A DNA stretch of 64,000 nucleotides. Source: Bacteroidota bacterium. Its GTDB lineage: Bacteria; Bacteroidota; Bacteroidia; Chitinophagales; Chitinophagaceae. A program made the translations under genes and the position numbers. How positions within the stretch are numbered: position 1 is the stretch's first letter; every line of letters starts with the position of its first letter. The stretch is taken from NCBI GenBank assembly GCA_016868455.1, contig VGGV01000005.1:62001-126000 (forward strand). Reading direction: 5' to 3'. Positions 8,997 to 18,912 of the stretch are shown here, one piece after another. The notes under the pieces are model-generated. The model was given only the letters and a program-made list of their open reading frames with translations. It ran no database searches and was not told where the DNA came from.

Positions 8997-9872
8997 TCAG
9001 TTCTTTTGCGCACAGGAGGTAAACGTATTCCTCAATAAGGCTGCAATGGTCATCGGTCCCACACCACCCGGTACCGGGGTAATCCAGGAGCATTTAGGGG
9101 CTACCGTTTCATATTGTACATCCCCTTTCAGCCTGAAGCCGCTTTTTTTGTTTGTATCTTCTATCCGGGTGATGCCCACATCTATTACCACGGCGCCTTC
9201 TTTTACCATATCTGCAGTTACAAATTCAGGTTTGCCCAGTGCGGCCACAATCATATCGGCCTGCAGGCAAAGCTCTTTTAAGTTGTGTGTACGGGAATGG
9301 CAAACCGTAACCGTACAGTTACCGGGATTGCTGTTCTGGCTGAGTAAAATACTCATCGGCCTTCCAACTATATTACTGCGCCCCACCACAACGGCATGTT
9401 TGCCTTTTGTTTCCACTTTATAATGTTCCAGCAGCAGCATGATGCCGTGGGGGGTAGCCGGCACAAATGCCGGCAAGCCCTGTACCATCTTTCCCACATT
9501 CACCGGGTGAAAACCATCCACATCCTTATCGGGATCAAGGGCATTGATAACATCGCTTTCTTTAATATGCTTTGGCAAGGGCAGTTGTACCAGTATGCCG
9601 TCCACATCAGGGTCATTGTTCAGTTCCTGTACTTTCTCCAGCAGTTTTACCGGGGATATATCTGCCTCAAACCTGATAAGGGTTGATTTGAATCCCACCT
9701 CTTCACAGGATTTCACTTTTGCGGCCACATAGGTTTCGCTGGCCCCGTTGTTGCCCACCAGAATGGCGGCCAGGTGCGGTATTTTTTTCCCTTCGGCTGC
9801 AAGTTGCGCCACATCTATTTTCAGTTTATCCTTTATGGCCTGTGCGGCTTTTTTACCATCTAATATTTCCAT
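8997..9872 (-). CDS. folD: Bifunctional methylene-THF dehydrogenase / methenyl-THF cyclohydrolase
   Basis: FolD interconverts 5,10-methylene-THF and 10-formyl-THF in one-carbon metabolism. The 291-residue product has the family motifs: [14 protein letters not shown] with the catalytic lysine (about 53), [13 protein letters not shown], and the cofactor-binding [16 protein letters not shown], then a [18 protein letters not shown] tail. Length is usual. ATG at 9870-9872. A TACATTTG -7 box ends 4 bases before it. queE follows 5 bases after the stop, so the two genes probably form an operon. Confidence 0.96.
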   Translation of the reverse strand: MEILDGKKAAQAIKDKLKIDVAQLAAEGKKIPHLAAILVGNNGASETYVAAKVKSCEEVGFKSTLIRFEADISPVKLLEKVQELNNDPDVDGILVQLPLPKHIKESDVINALDPDKDVDGFHPVNVGKMVQGLPAFVPATPHGIMLLLEHYKVETKGKHAVVVGRSNIVGRPMSILLSQNSNPGNCTVTVCHSRTHNLKELCLQADMIVAALGKPEFVTADMVKEGAVVIDVGITRIEDTNKKSGFRLKGDVQYETVAPKCSWITPVPGGVGPMTIAALLRNTFTSCAQKN

Positions 9873-9876
9873 GCGG

Positions 9877-9884
9877 CAAATGTA
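9877..9884 (-). promoter_or_regulatory. -7 box TACATTTG immediately upstream of folD
   Basis: Exact TAnnTTTG match on the minus strand, 4 bases from the ATG, which predicts a leaderless or near-leaderless folD-queE transcript. The -33 element is not obvious. Confidence 0.42.
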
Positions 9885-9975
9885 CTTAACTCTCGGAGGG
9901 TTCTGAACTCCCCAGGAGTTTTTCGTTTTGTCAGTATAAACTAACTATTTAACTTACCTCAAAAATTCTTTCTGC

Positions 9976-10809
9976 TTGAGAAAAAAGACGAAGCTGAGCC
10001 TGCTGCTCTTTCTGTTTTTTGCAGCAAACACCGATGCCCAAACACTTCGCCGCCCTGTGGCAGCTGCCTACACAGGCTTCGGAGCCTACAGTCAAAATCA
10101 CATGGATGTTTTTTCCTTTATTTCCAACCAGGCTTCATTGGCACAGCTTAAAAATGCGGCTGCCGGAGTATATGCCGAGCGGAGATTTTTACTTAGCGAA
10201 CTGAGCAGCTATACTGCAGTTATAGGTTGGCCCACCCGTTCGGGCAATTTTGGTCTGCGGGCTAACTATTATGGCTTTAGTGATTACAATGAAACTCAGC
10301 TCGGGCTGGCCTATGGCAGACGCCTTGGCAAAAAAATAGATGCGGGGGCCCAGTTCAACTATCATGGCATCCATCTATCATCCGGTTACGGGAACGCATC
10401 GGCGGTTAGTTTTGAACTGGGAGCCGTGATGCATATCTCAGAAAGATTGCATGCCGGTATTCAGGCCGACAACCCCATGGGCGGTAAGTTTGGAAAAAAT
10501 GATGGGGAAAAGCTTTCATCCGTGTACACATTCGGGCTGGGATATGAAGCATCTGAAAAATTTTTTTTCAGCGCTGAAATTGTAAAGGAGGAAAACCGGC
10601 CGGTGAATGTAAATGCCGGTCTGCAATACAAATTCATTCCGCAGTTGCTGGTAAGGACCGGTATGTCGTCCGCCACTTCATCGGCCTGGCTGGGACTGGG
10701 ATTAACGGTCAAATCCTTCCGGCTGGATATAACGGCCGGTTACCATCCGCAACTGGGCATTACGCCCGGTTTGCTGTTTCTTTTTGAATTCAACACGAAT
10801 AAAAAGTGA
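9976..10809 (+). CDS. PorV/PorQ-like outer-membrane beta-barrel protein
   Basis: 277 residues with a signal peptide (about 1-21, ending NTDAQ), then GFGAYSQNHMDVFSFISNQA and alternating amphipathic strands with glycine/aromatic turns to a C-terminal FLFEF strand. This looks like the PorV/PorQ group of FadL-type barrels common in Bacteroidota, although the exact member cannot be fixed. The only start that gives a full signal peptide is TTG at 9976. The stop overlaps the next start: the stop TGA at 10807-10809 lies within GTGA, so the following helix-hairpin-helix barrel gene is probably translationally coupled and works with this protein. Confidence 0.7.
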   Translation: MRKKTKLSLLLFLFFAANTDAQTLRRPVAAAYTGFGAYSQNHMDVFSFISNQASLAQLKNAAAGVYAERRFLLSELSSYTAVIGWPTRSGNFGLRANYYGFSDYNETQLGLAYGRRLGKKIDAGAQFNYHGIHLSSGYGNASAVSFELGAVMHISERLHAGIQADNPMGGKFGKNDGEKLSSVYTFGLGYEASEKFFFSAEIVKEENRPVNVNAGLQYKFIPQLLVRTGMSSATSSAWLGLGLTVKSFRLDITAGYHPQLGITPGLLFLFEFNTNKK

Positions 10810-12845
10810 GGTGGTTGTTTCTCATATTATTTATTATTACCTGCCCATTATTTATCCCGGCGCAGGAAATACCGGTAAGCAGTGAACAGCAACTGGAAAA
10901 CCAGACGGATGCCGACCAAAGTGAAACAGAAGACGACAACTGGTTGCAGGACCTTGAACATTTCAGGAAAACCCCCGTCAACCTGAATACGGCCGGGGCG
11001 GAAGAACTGAGACAGCTTAGAATTATTACTGACCTGCAGATTACCAACCTGATTGCCTACCGCAACCTGTTTGGCCGGTTCATCAGCATTTATGAATTAC
11101 AGGCCATTCCCTCATGGGATATTGCCACAATAAAAAAAATACTTCCTTTTATAACCGTAAGTGCAGCCATTCCGCTTGCTGAAGAGATAAGGAAAAGATT
11201 CCGCGGTGGTGAACACAGCCTGCTGCTCCGTGTTTCCCAGGTAGTGGAAAAATCAAAGGGGTTTGACAAAACAAACTCCGGCACCAGGTATCTCGGCAGC
11301 CCGCAACGCATCTTGTTTCGCTACCGCTATGTTTACAAAAACCTGCTGCAGTTTGGGGTACTGGGCGATAAAGATGCAGGGGAACAATTTTTAAAGGGGG
11401 CGCAGAACAAGGGTTTTGATTTTTACTCTTTTCATTTGTTCATCAGGAAAACCGGCATCATACAGTCATTTGCTTTGGGCGATTTTACCGTGAATATGGG
11501 GCAGGGGCTGATACAGTGGCAAAGCCTGGCATTTAAGAAAAGTGTGGATGTAATGGGTATCAAGCGGCAGTCGGCCGTGCTGCGGCCCTACAATTCAGCA
11601 GGTGAATTTTATTTTCACCGTGGCGCCGGAATTACCATCCGGAAAAGGAATTTCGAATCAACGGTATTTGCTTCTTTGCGAAAACTCAGCGCCAACTTTG
11701 TTGCCGATACCGTAAATAATGAAGACTTCATTTCATCCTTTCTTAATTCGGGTTATCACCGCACCAATAGTGAAGCGGCCGACCGCAATAACCTGACTCA
11801 AACATCCTTTGGAGCCGCCCTCGCTTACAAAGCCGCCCGCTGGCATGCAGGTATCAACGGAGTGTATTATCATTTTTCACTGCCTGTGCAAAAAAGAGAT
11901 GAGCCATATAACCTGTATGCCATCAGCGGTAAGAACTGGTACAACCTGAGTGCGGATTACAGTTACACGTACAAAAACCTTCATTTTTTCGGAGAGGCGG
12001 CCACTGACAAAAATTTCAATTATGCTTTCATTAATGGTTTGCTGGTAAGTGTTGATGCCAGGGCAGATGTTTCCCTGTTGCACCGGCATATTTCACCTGC
12101 CTACCAGGCAGTGTATGGCAATGCTTTTACTGAAAATACGTATCCCTCCAATGAACGGGGCTTCTACGCAGGCATCACCATCCGCCCGGCCATTGGTTGG
12201 AGGATTGATGCTTATGGTGATGTTTTTAAATTTCCCTGGCTGAAATATCTGGTGGATGCCCCCGGCCACAGCACTGATTTTTTAACCCAGCTCACATACA
12301 CCCCGAATAAACAAACTGAGATTTACACCCGTTTTCGAAGCGAGGCAAAACAGGGTAACCAGCCGGACAATACAACAACGACGAACTATCTTGTTTTTCT
12401 TCCAAGGCAAAACTGGAGAACACAGGTTAGTTATAAAGTAAGCACTTCCTTTACACTGCGGACCAGAGCCGAGCTATTATGGTATGACAAAAACGGGCCC
12501 AACAGGGAGAATGGGTTTCTTCTTTTCACTGATGTGCTGTTTAAGCCGATGCAGAAACCATTGTCAGGCGGTATCCGGCTTCAGTATTTTGAAACGGATG
12601 GTTATAACTCCCGCATTTATGCCTATGAGAATGATGTGTTGTACAGCTATTCCATTCCGGCCTTTTTTGATAAGGGGTTCCGCTATTACCTGAACCTGAA
12701 TTACGATATTACCGGAAAAATCAGTTGCTGGCTTCGCTGGGCACAGACCATTTACCGGGATAAAAGCTCCGTGGGCTCCGGCCTTGACGAAATCCCCGGA
12801 AACAGCCGGACGGAACTTAGGTTGCAGGCAAGGTTTATATTTTAA
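10806..12845 (+). CDS. Helix-hairpin-helix protein with C-terminal outer-membrane barrel
   Basis: 679 residues. Signal peptide about 1-19; a helix-hairpin-helix (ComEA-like) segment at about 57-125 built on VNLNTAGAEELRQL and ISIYELQAIPSW; then about 500 residues of beta-barrel-like sequence ending in a C-terminal strand RLQARFIF typical of outer-membrane proteins. HhH segments bind DNA non-specifically in ComEA, and this combined form is widespread but poorly understood in Bacteroidota. It starts with GTG at 10806, overlapping the stop of the upstream barrel gene by three bases. A role in DNA uptake is possible, with dprA about 4.5 kb away, but unproven. Confidence 0.75.
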   Translation: MRWLFLILFIITCPLFIPAQEIPVSSEQQLENQTDADQSETEDDNWLQDLEHFRKTPVNLNTAGAEELRQLRIITDLQITNLIAYRNLFGRFISIYELQAIPSWDIATIKKILPFITVSAAIPLAEEIRKRFRGGEHSLLLRVSQVVEKSKGFDKTNSGTRYLGSPQRILFRYRYVYKNLLQFGVLGDKDAGEQFLKGAQNKGFDFYSFHLFIRKTGIIQSFALGDFTVNMGQGLIQWQSLAFKKSVDVMGIKRQSAVLRPYNSAGEFYFHRGAGITIRKRNFESTVFASLRKLSANFVADTVNNEDFISSFLNSGYHRTNSEAADRNNLTQTSFGAALAYKAARWHAGINGVYYHFSLPVQKRDEPYNLYAISGKNWYNLSADYSYTYKNLHFFGEAATDKNFNYAFINGLLVSVDARADVSLLHRHISPAYQAVYGNAFTENTYPSNERGFYAGITIRPAIGWRIDAYGDVFKFPWLKYLVDAPGHSTDFLTQLTYTPNKQTEIYTRFRSEAKQGNQPDNTTTTNYLVFLPRQNWRTQVSYKVSTSFTLRTRAELLWYDKNGPNRENGFLLFTDVLFKPMQKPLSGGIRLQYFETDGYNSRIYAYENDVLYSYSIPAFFDKGFRYYLNLNYDITGKISCWLRWAQTIYRDKSSVGSGLDEIPGNSRTELRLQARFIF

Positions 12846-13020
12846 AAAAATAACAGGTGTTCGGTTTTTTTTGGGGTCATTTAACTAATTGTTAAAAAAA
12901 GTTTTACATTGCGGCAGCATTTTCAAAGAAGATGCTGTCTTTGTTTACAATCCCAACCCGGAAAATAGACGGTTTTCCCTGATTTTCAATGCTTTTAAAT
13001 TTTTTAAAATTAACGTTAAC

Positions 13021-16000
13021 ATGAGAAAATTCGCATCACTGTTTACGATGCTGATGCTGTTTACTGCATTGGCGTTCGGTCAAACCCGTACCATTACCGG
13101 TACCGTGACCGATGAAACAGGTGCTCCTGTTGCGGGCGCATCTGTACTTATTAAAGGAACCCGGACGGGAGTTTCTACCGACAACAACGGTAACTTCCGT
13201 ATACTGGCCAAAACCGGCGATGTGCTGGTAATTACCGGTGGTATCACTCCCACCGAGGTTACAGTAGGCACTGAAAGCAATTATACCGTAAAAGCTGTAA
13301 AATCAGTTATCACGGGTGAAGAGGTTGTAGTAACCACTGCCTATGGTATGAAGCGGCAGTTGCGCAATGCCACGGTAAACGCCCAGGTAGTATCGGGTGA
13401 CCAGTTGAACACCATCCGCCAGACCAATGTAAACAATGCCCTTGCCGGTAAAGTTTCAGGTCTGCAGGTAAGAAGCCAGTCGGCTGCCAAGCTGGGTAAT
13501 GCCGGCACCGGTAACATCAGGCTTCGCGGCGAAACTGGTTTTGGCGGAGGCGGCGACCCTCTTTATGTGGTGGACGGTACCATCCTGCCCAACATTAACG
13601 ACATAAACAATGATGACATTGGAGATATCACTATCCTTCAGGGTCCTGCAGCTTCAGCTCTCTTTGGTCCCCAGGGTGCAAGGGGCGCTATCGTTATCTC
13701 CCTGAAAAAAGCAAAGAAAACCGATAAAGGATATGGGGTTGAACTGAACCTCGGTATGCAGGTTGACAGGGTATACATTTTACCCAACTATCAAAACTCT
13801 TACGCCGGCGGTAACACTGCCGATATGTATAAATATACCTGGCAGCCCGGACATCCGGAACTGTGGAAGAAATTAGACGGTAAATATTACCATGATTATT
13901 CTGACGATGCCAGCTGGGGCCCCCGCATGGTAGGCCAGGAATATATACCCTGGTATGCATGGTATGGCGGCCACAGGTATGAAGGCCAGACCGCCAAACT
14001 GCTTCCCCAGCCCGATAATGCAAGGGACTTTTATGAAACAGGTATTACCTTCAACAACTCTGTGGCGTTTTCCAAAGCAGGTGAAAATGCTTCACTCCGT
14101 CTTGCATTTAATAATGTGGAAACACAGGGTCTTATCCCCACCACATTCCTGAAGAAAAATGTATTTAACCTTGCCGGATCTATAAACCTGACTTCCAAAC
14201 TAACTGCTTCTATCAACCTCAATTATGCCACACAGGTTTTGAACGGCGAATTTGATGACGGTTATTCCAACCAAACCACCGGCTCCTTTAACCAGTGGTT
14301 CCACCGTAACCTGGATATGAAGATCCTGAGGGAACTGAAAGACCTGCGTACCCCGCAGGGCATCTGGGCAAGCTGGAACAAGGCCAACCCCAGCACCTAT
14401 AACCCGGCCAACGAAAGGGCTTTCTATGCCGGTAACTACTGGTATGGTTTTTACAAGTGGTTTGACCTGGTAAAAATTGTAACCAATACCGACAGGTATT
14501 TCGGCGATATCTCCCTCATGTACCAGATTCATAAGAACTGGAGATTCAGGGCTACTTATCGCAAGCAGCAGAATCTTGTCTGGTCTGAACAAAAATACTC
14601 CTCTGACCTGGGCGAAAGTGCCACCCAGTCAACCGGTAACTGCGGGGAGTGTTTTGGTTTTTATTCAACCAATACCTCCAATTCCAACCGCACCAATATG
14701 GAGGCACAACTGTATTTTCAAAGGAAGTACAATAAATTCAACATCAACTCCAGCTTTGGTACAGATATCCTGCGTCAGCTGATAAAGGGTAACAATGCCA
14801 ATACCAACCAGGGCTTAAGTGTACCCAACCTGTTCTCGATCGCTAACTCCAAAAATCCCGCTACAATCGGTAACACCCGTACGGATTTCAGGTACAGCGC
14901 AATTTTCTGGACAAACTCTATCGGTTATGATAACTTCCTGAACCTTGACTTCACCCTCCGCCAGGACTGGATGTCTGATCTTCCGCCGAGCAAGTCCTTT
15001 ATTGTTTCCAAATCAGCCGGCTTGTCCTTTATTTTCAGCCAGCTGCTGAAATGGGCTCCGCTCAACTATGGTAAACTCCGTGGTTCAGTGGGTGAAATCC
15101 CCACCGGTATCGGTACATATGCTTATCCCGGATTTAACTACGCTCCCAGCCAGTTCCAGTGGAATGCTAATATCCTGATGAGCACTCCTGATCAGCTTGT
15201 TGACCCGAACATTAGGGGCTCGGTAACCCGCCAGTATGAGCTGGGACTTGACCTTGAGTTCCTGAAACGCAGAATCGGCGTTTCATACACTTACTGGAAA
15301 GGAGAAGATAAAGACTTCCCCACTGCAGTAACTGTGAACGGCACCAGCGGTTTTACATCACAGCTTACCAATGCCGGTTTGATAGAAAAGAGCGGACATA
15401 ACATTAAACTGATGGGCCGCCCGGTTTGGAACAGCAATATAAAATGGGAAATCAATACCAACTGGGGAATCCTTGCTTCCAACAAAATAACTGAGCTGGC
15501 CCCCGGTATTGATAAAACAACCGGCATCCAGGGCAACTGGGGAACCGTAGGGCCTTACATGCTGCACCAGGTAGGTAAAGACTGGGGCCAGTTGTTTGGC
15601 AACGGTATGAAGCGGATCAACGGTCAGCCCGTAGTTGATGCCAGCGGTTTGTATGTAAACGACCCGGCTGTATCATATGGCTCCGTACTGCCCAAACATA
15701 CTTTCGGCGCACAAACCACATTTGAATTCAAGAGACTGATTGTGGCTGCCAATGCCGATGGCCAGATTGGCGGTAAGTTCTTCTCACTGTCAAACATGTG
15801 GGGTTCTTATTCCGGTCTTACTGCCCGCACTGCCGTGCTGAATGACAAGGGCAATCCCATTCGTGATGCGGTAGCAGACGGAGGAGGAGTACATGTATTT
15901 GGAGTGGACAATACCGGACGCCCGGTTGATTATTATGTGGATGCTCAGAACTACTTCCACTCTTTCTACGACAGAAGGGCATTTGACCCCTATGTGTATG

Positions 16001-16239
16001 ACCTTACTTTTGTGAAGCTTCGTGAAGTATCGCTGGGCTATAAACTGCCTATAGAAAAATGGGGCTTTACCAAAAAATGGATGAACAGGGCCGAACTTTC
16101 ATTTATAGCCCGCAACCTGGTGCTTATTTATGCTGAAACAGATGATTTCGATCCTTCTGAGATCAGCAACCTGAGCGGTGAGGCGGGTAACTTGCCCGGT
16201 ACAAGAGGTTATGGTGTTAACCTGAGGATCGGCTTCTGA
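13021..16239 (+). CDS. SusC/RagA-family TonB-dependent outer-membrane receptor
   Basis: 1072 residues, starting at the ATG 13021 (MRKFASLF), which begins a signal peptide of about 20 residues; the longer upstream frame adds non-signal sequence. A carboxypeptidase-regulatory-like domain (about 24-95, ITGTVTDETGAPVAGASV) is followed by a plug (about 110-220: NALAGKVSGLQV, GDPLYVVDG, LQGPAASALFGPQGARGAI) and a large barrel ending in GYGVNLRIGF. SusC proteins import ligands captured by a SusD lid using TonB energy. SusD and a third lipoprotein follow within 30 bases of one another. No glycoside hydrolase or regulator is nearby, so the ligand cannot be guessed. Confidence 0.95.
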   Translation: MRKFASLFTMLMLFTALAFGQTRTITGTVTDETGAPVAGASVLIKGTRTGVSTDNNGNFRILAKTGDVLVITGGITPTEVTVGTESNYTVKAVKSVITGEEVVVTTAYGMKRQLRNATVNAQVVSGDQLNTIRQTNVNNALAGKVSGLQVRSQSAAKLGNAGTGNIRLRGETGFGGGGDPLYVVDGTILPNINDINNDDIGDITILQGPAASALFGPQGARGAIVISLKKAKKTDKGYGVELNLGMQVDRVYILPNYQNSYAGGNTADMYKYTWQPGHPELWKKLDGKYYHDYSDDASWGPRMVGQEYIPWYAWYGGHRYEGQTAKLLPQPDNARDFYETGITFNNSVAFSKAGENASLRLAFNNVETQGLIPTTFLKKNVFNLAGSINLTSKLTASINLNYATQVLNGEFDDGYSNQTTGSFNQWFHRNLDMKILRELKDLRTPQGIWASWNKANPSTYNPANERAFYAGNYWYGFYKWFDLVKIVTNTDRYFGDISLMYQIHKNWRFRATYRKQQNLVWSEQKYSSDLGESATQSTGNCGECFGFYSTNTSNSNRTNMEAQLYFQRKYNKFNINSSFGTDILRQLIKGNNANTNQGLSVPNLFSIANSKNPATIGNTRTDFRYSAIFWTNSIGYDNFLNLDFTLRQDWMSDLPPSKSFIVSKSAGLSFIFSQLLKWAPLNYGKLRGSVGEIPTGIGTYAYPGFNYAPSQFQWNANILMSTPDQLVDPNIRGSVTRQYELGLDLEFLKRRIGVSYTYWKGEDKDFPTAVTVNGTSGFTSQLTNAGLIEKSGHNIKLMGRPVWNSNIKWEINTNWGILASNKITELAPGIDKTTGIQGNWGTVGPYMLHQVGKDWGQLFGNGMKRINGQPVVDASGLYVNDPAVSYGSVLPKHTFGAQTTFEFKRLIVAANADGQIGGKFFSLSNMWGSYSGLTARTAVLNDKGNPIRDAVADGGGVHVFGVDNTGRPVDYYVDAQNYFHSFYDRRAFDPYVYDLTFVKLREVSLGYKLPIEKWGFTKKWMNRAELSFIARNLVLIYAETDDFDPSEISNLSGEAGNLPGTRGYGVNLRIGF

Positions 16240-16269
16240 TAATCATTAATAATAACAACAATAAACATC

Positions 16270-17727
16270 ATGAATATGAAAAAGACAAGCATTCAAAGGT
16301 TAGCGGTACTGACCCTTGCTTTTGGACTGTTTTTTACCAGTTGTAAAAGATATTCCAGCGACTTCGGGAATACCAATGTTAACCCCGGGGTAACGGGCAG
16401 CCCGCTATTCAATGCACTGCTGACAAACGTACAGGCAGGTATTGGCGGCTACGCCAGCCTTACCCGCGGAGGATTATACTGCCAGTATTTCTCTGAAACG
16501 CAGTATACCGATGTGTCACTGTATTCATTGCCGCAGATCAATTTCGAAGGCAATTATTCTGGTCCTTTAAATGACCTTCAAAACATTATAAGCAATGGGC
16601 CTAATGATAATATGAAGGCTGTGGCCCGAATCCTGAAAGCATACATTTTCAGTATTCTGACCGATCAATACGGCGACATTCCTTATTCACAGGCATTGCA
16701 GGGTAACGGTACGCCGGTTTTCGACCGTCAGTCTGATATCTACACCGGTATGCTGAATGAACTGGCTGCCGCTGTAAACCAGTTGGGTGGCGGCGGTGCC
16801 ATTACCGGAGATGTTCTTTACGGAGGCAATATTGGCAATTGGCAAAGATTTGCCAATTCACTGCGCCTCCGTCTTGCCATGCAAATGAGCAAAAAATACC
16901 CTTCAGCCGGTCAGTTAGCTGCAGTACAGTTCAACGCAGCATTGACCCACCCGGCTGGTGTAATCACCAGTAACGCTGATAACATAGCGGTTGCTTACCC
17001 GGGCGGTAATTACAGGAACCCCTGGTTCAATACTTATAACGGAAGAAGAGACTTTGGCGAAAGTGAGCCGATGGCCTTACTGATGACTTCGCTTACTGAT
17101 GGTCGCCAGGCTTCTTATGGCGGCAAATCAGAAGACCCTGCCAGTCCCGATTATAATCTGAGCTCAAGCCAGGGAGTGCCTTACGGCCGCCTCAGGGCCT
17201 TTATGGAGTCATGGACTTCAGCCAATCCCAACTGGGCAAGGATATTAAGAGGGCCATTCAGGAATGCTAACAGTACCTTGGTTATTTTATCTGCGGCCGA
17301 AACCTACTTAACAAGGGCTGAGGCTGCCGACAGGGGCTGGACCGGTGAAAATATGAACCAGATGTATCAGAATGGTATAAATGCCTCCCATGCACAATGG
17401 GGTGTTGCTGCTCCGGGCGCTGCCTATTTTGCTCAGGCCGGCGTAGTACTGGCCAATCCGCAGGGCACGGCTGCCAATATCCGCAATATTGCCATACAGG
17501 AATACATTGCTGCTTATCCAGATGGTATGCGTGGCTGGAACCTGTGGAGAAGAACCGGCTGGCCGGTGCTTACACCAGCGCAGGATGCCACTAACAGTTC
17601 CCGCCAGATACCGCAGCGCTATACCTATGGTCAGCAATCGTATGGCTCCAACACAGCCAATACCAATGCGGCTGCTTCGGCCATTGGAGGAGATAACCAG
17701 GATACCAAAGTATGGTGGGCCCAATAA
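16270..17727 (+). CDS. SusD/RagB-family surface lipoprotein (SusD-like 2 type)
   Basis: 485 residues. The lipoprotein signal ends FFTSC with the acylated Cys near residue 26. The body is helical with TPR-like packing (AVARILKAYIFSILTDQYGDIPYS, NWQRFANSLRLRLAMQM) and a late AETYLTRAEAADRGW segment; these are usual in the SusD-like family that lacks the canonical SusD N-terminus. It forms the lid on the SusC barrel. It starts 30 bases after the SusC stop and is followed by another lipoprotein 27 bases on, so all three are one transcription unit closed by the terminator at 18854. Confidence 0.92.
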   Translation: MNMKKTSIQRLAVLTLAFGLFFTSCKRYSSDFGNTNVNPGVTGSPLFNALLTNVQAGIGGYASLTRGGLYCQYFSETQYTDVSLYSLPQINFEGNYSGPLNDLQNIISNGPNDNMKAVARILKAYIFSILTDQYGDIPYSQALQGNGTPVFDRQSDIYTGMLNELAAAVNQLGGGGAITGDVLYGGNIGNWQRFANSLRLRLAMQMSKKYPSAGQLAAVQFNAALTHPAGVITSNADNIAVAYPGGNYRNPWFNTYNGRRDFGESEPMALLMTSLTDGRQASYGGKSEDPASPDYNLSSSQGVPYGRLRAFMESWTSANPNWARILRGPFRNANSTLVILSAAETYLTRAEAADRGWTGENMNQMYQNGINASHAQWGVAAPGAAYFAQAGVVLANPQGTAANIRNIAIQEYIAAYPDGMRGWNLWRRTGWPVLTPAQDATNSSRQIPQRYTYGQQSYGSNTANTNAAASAIGGDNQDTKVWWAQ

Positions 17728-17754
17728 AATTGATCACCTAAAAACCACAGATAC

Positions 17755-18834
17755 ATGAACACTAAACATGCACTATACGGCCTCCTCTTTACAGCAGTGG
17801 CTTTTGCTTCCTGCATAAAGAAAGAAGTGACGCCCCTTAAAAGTGAGGGCACCACTATTGTAAAAATCCTTGGCGGCGGAACCCCTGCCGAGGTAAAAAA
17901 GAACCCCATTGACTTTGTGAGTACTTCCCAGCAAATACTGGTGTGTGATATACGCAAAGACGCCCCCAATGAAGCGGCTGCCAATGCTGCAACAACCGTG
18001 GTTATTAAAGACGACACGGCTGCTGTAAGGGCGGCAAACCCGGCTTACCTGCATTTCCCGGCTGCCTGGTACACCATCCAGTCAGATGCAGCTAAAGTGG
18101 GCGGTATGGGCGGCTCCTGGACCTTTACATTTGATAACGGCGATTTTGCCAAGCAGATATACATCACAATTCCCAATGCCCAGGTGCTGAACCCCAGCGC
18201 CCTGTATGGCCTTGGTTTTACCATTACTTCGGTTAGCGCCGATAGTAAAATATCCACCCAAAAATCACTGGTGGTGGAAATAGGCGCCAAAAACAACTGG
18301 GATGGCATTTATGCCGTAACCGGCCCGATGATTGACCTGGTAGTGCCGGCACTTGTACAGTGGAACAACAATAATGCAACCTCACCTGTGGGTGATCCAT
18401 TTCCTATTGCCAACGGCGGCGCCTGGGAAGCCCACCTGATAACAACCGGCGGAACAGAGTGTATTGTATTTGACAATACCATCTGGGGTACTATCGGCCA
18501 CCCGATATTGAACGGAGGCGGCCACTCGGGTTACGGAAGTATGGGTATTGTTATCAATTTCGATCCCGCTACCAACAGGGTTGCCAGGATTCATAACTAT
18601 TATGGCGACCCCACCCGTGGCGGCTCTACTGCGCTTGGCAACCCGCAAACCGGCAGCGGTCCACCACTGTATGCAGCATCTAATACCAGAAGAATTGAAC
18701 TCGATCCCAGCGGTGTAAATGCCGTGCAGGGCAACCGGGATATACTGATCAAATACTTCATGTACCATCCTTCAGCTATTGCAGGTGTACGTACTTATTT
18801 TGATGAGCTTTGGAAATATAGAGGACCGAGATAA
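17755..18834 (+). CDS. Surface lipoprotein with DUF1735-like domain, SusCD-associated
   Basis: 359 residues. Lipobox AFASC (Cys about 20). The N-terminal half resembles DUF1735, the beta-sandwich often found in surface glycan-binding proteins encoded next to SusC/SusD; NNWDGIYAVTGPM starts a second beta-rich domain of about 170 residues that I cannot name. It is third in the SusC-SusD cassette and probably acts as an accessory ligand-binding protein on the outer face. A rho-independent terminator follows after about 20 bases. Confidence 0.75.
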   Translation: MNTKHALYGLLFTAVAFASCIKKEVTPLKSEGTTIVKILGGGTPAEVKKNPIDFVSTSQQILVCDIRKDAPNEAAANAATTVVIKDDTAAVRAANPAYLHFPAAWYTIQSDAAKVGGMGGSWTFTFDNGDFAKQIYITIPNAQVLNPSALYGLGFTITSVSADSKISTQKSLVVEIGAKNNWDGIYAVTGPMIDLVVPALVQWNNNNATSPVGDPFPIANGGAWEAHLITTGGTECIVFDNTIWGTIGHPILNGGGHSGYGSMGIVINFDPATNRVARIHNYYGDPTRGGSTALGNPQTGSGPPLYAASNTRRIELDPSGVNAVQGNRDILIKYFMYHPSAIAGVRTYFDELWKYRGPR

Positions 18835-18853
18835 TTTGCTTATGAATATTTTT

Positions 18854-18885
18854 AAACGTCCTGCATTTTGCGGGACGTTTTTTTA
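18854..18885 (+). terminator. Rho-independent terminator of the SusCD cassette
   Basis: An 11-bp stem (aaacgtcctgc / gcgggacgttt, one G-U pair) with a five-base loop, followed by a T run and located 20 bases after the third gene of the cassette. Confidence 0.88.
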
Positions 18886-18912
18886 TTCCCCGTAACGACA
18901 GCCCTGCAGAGC

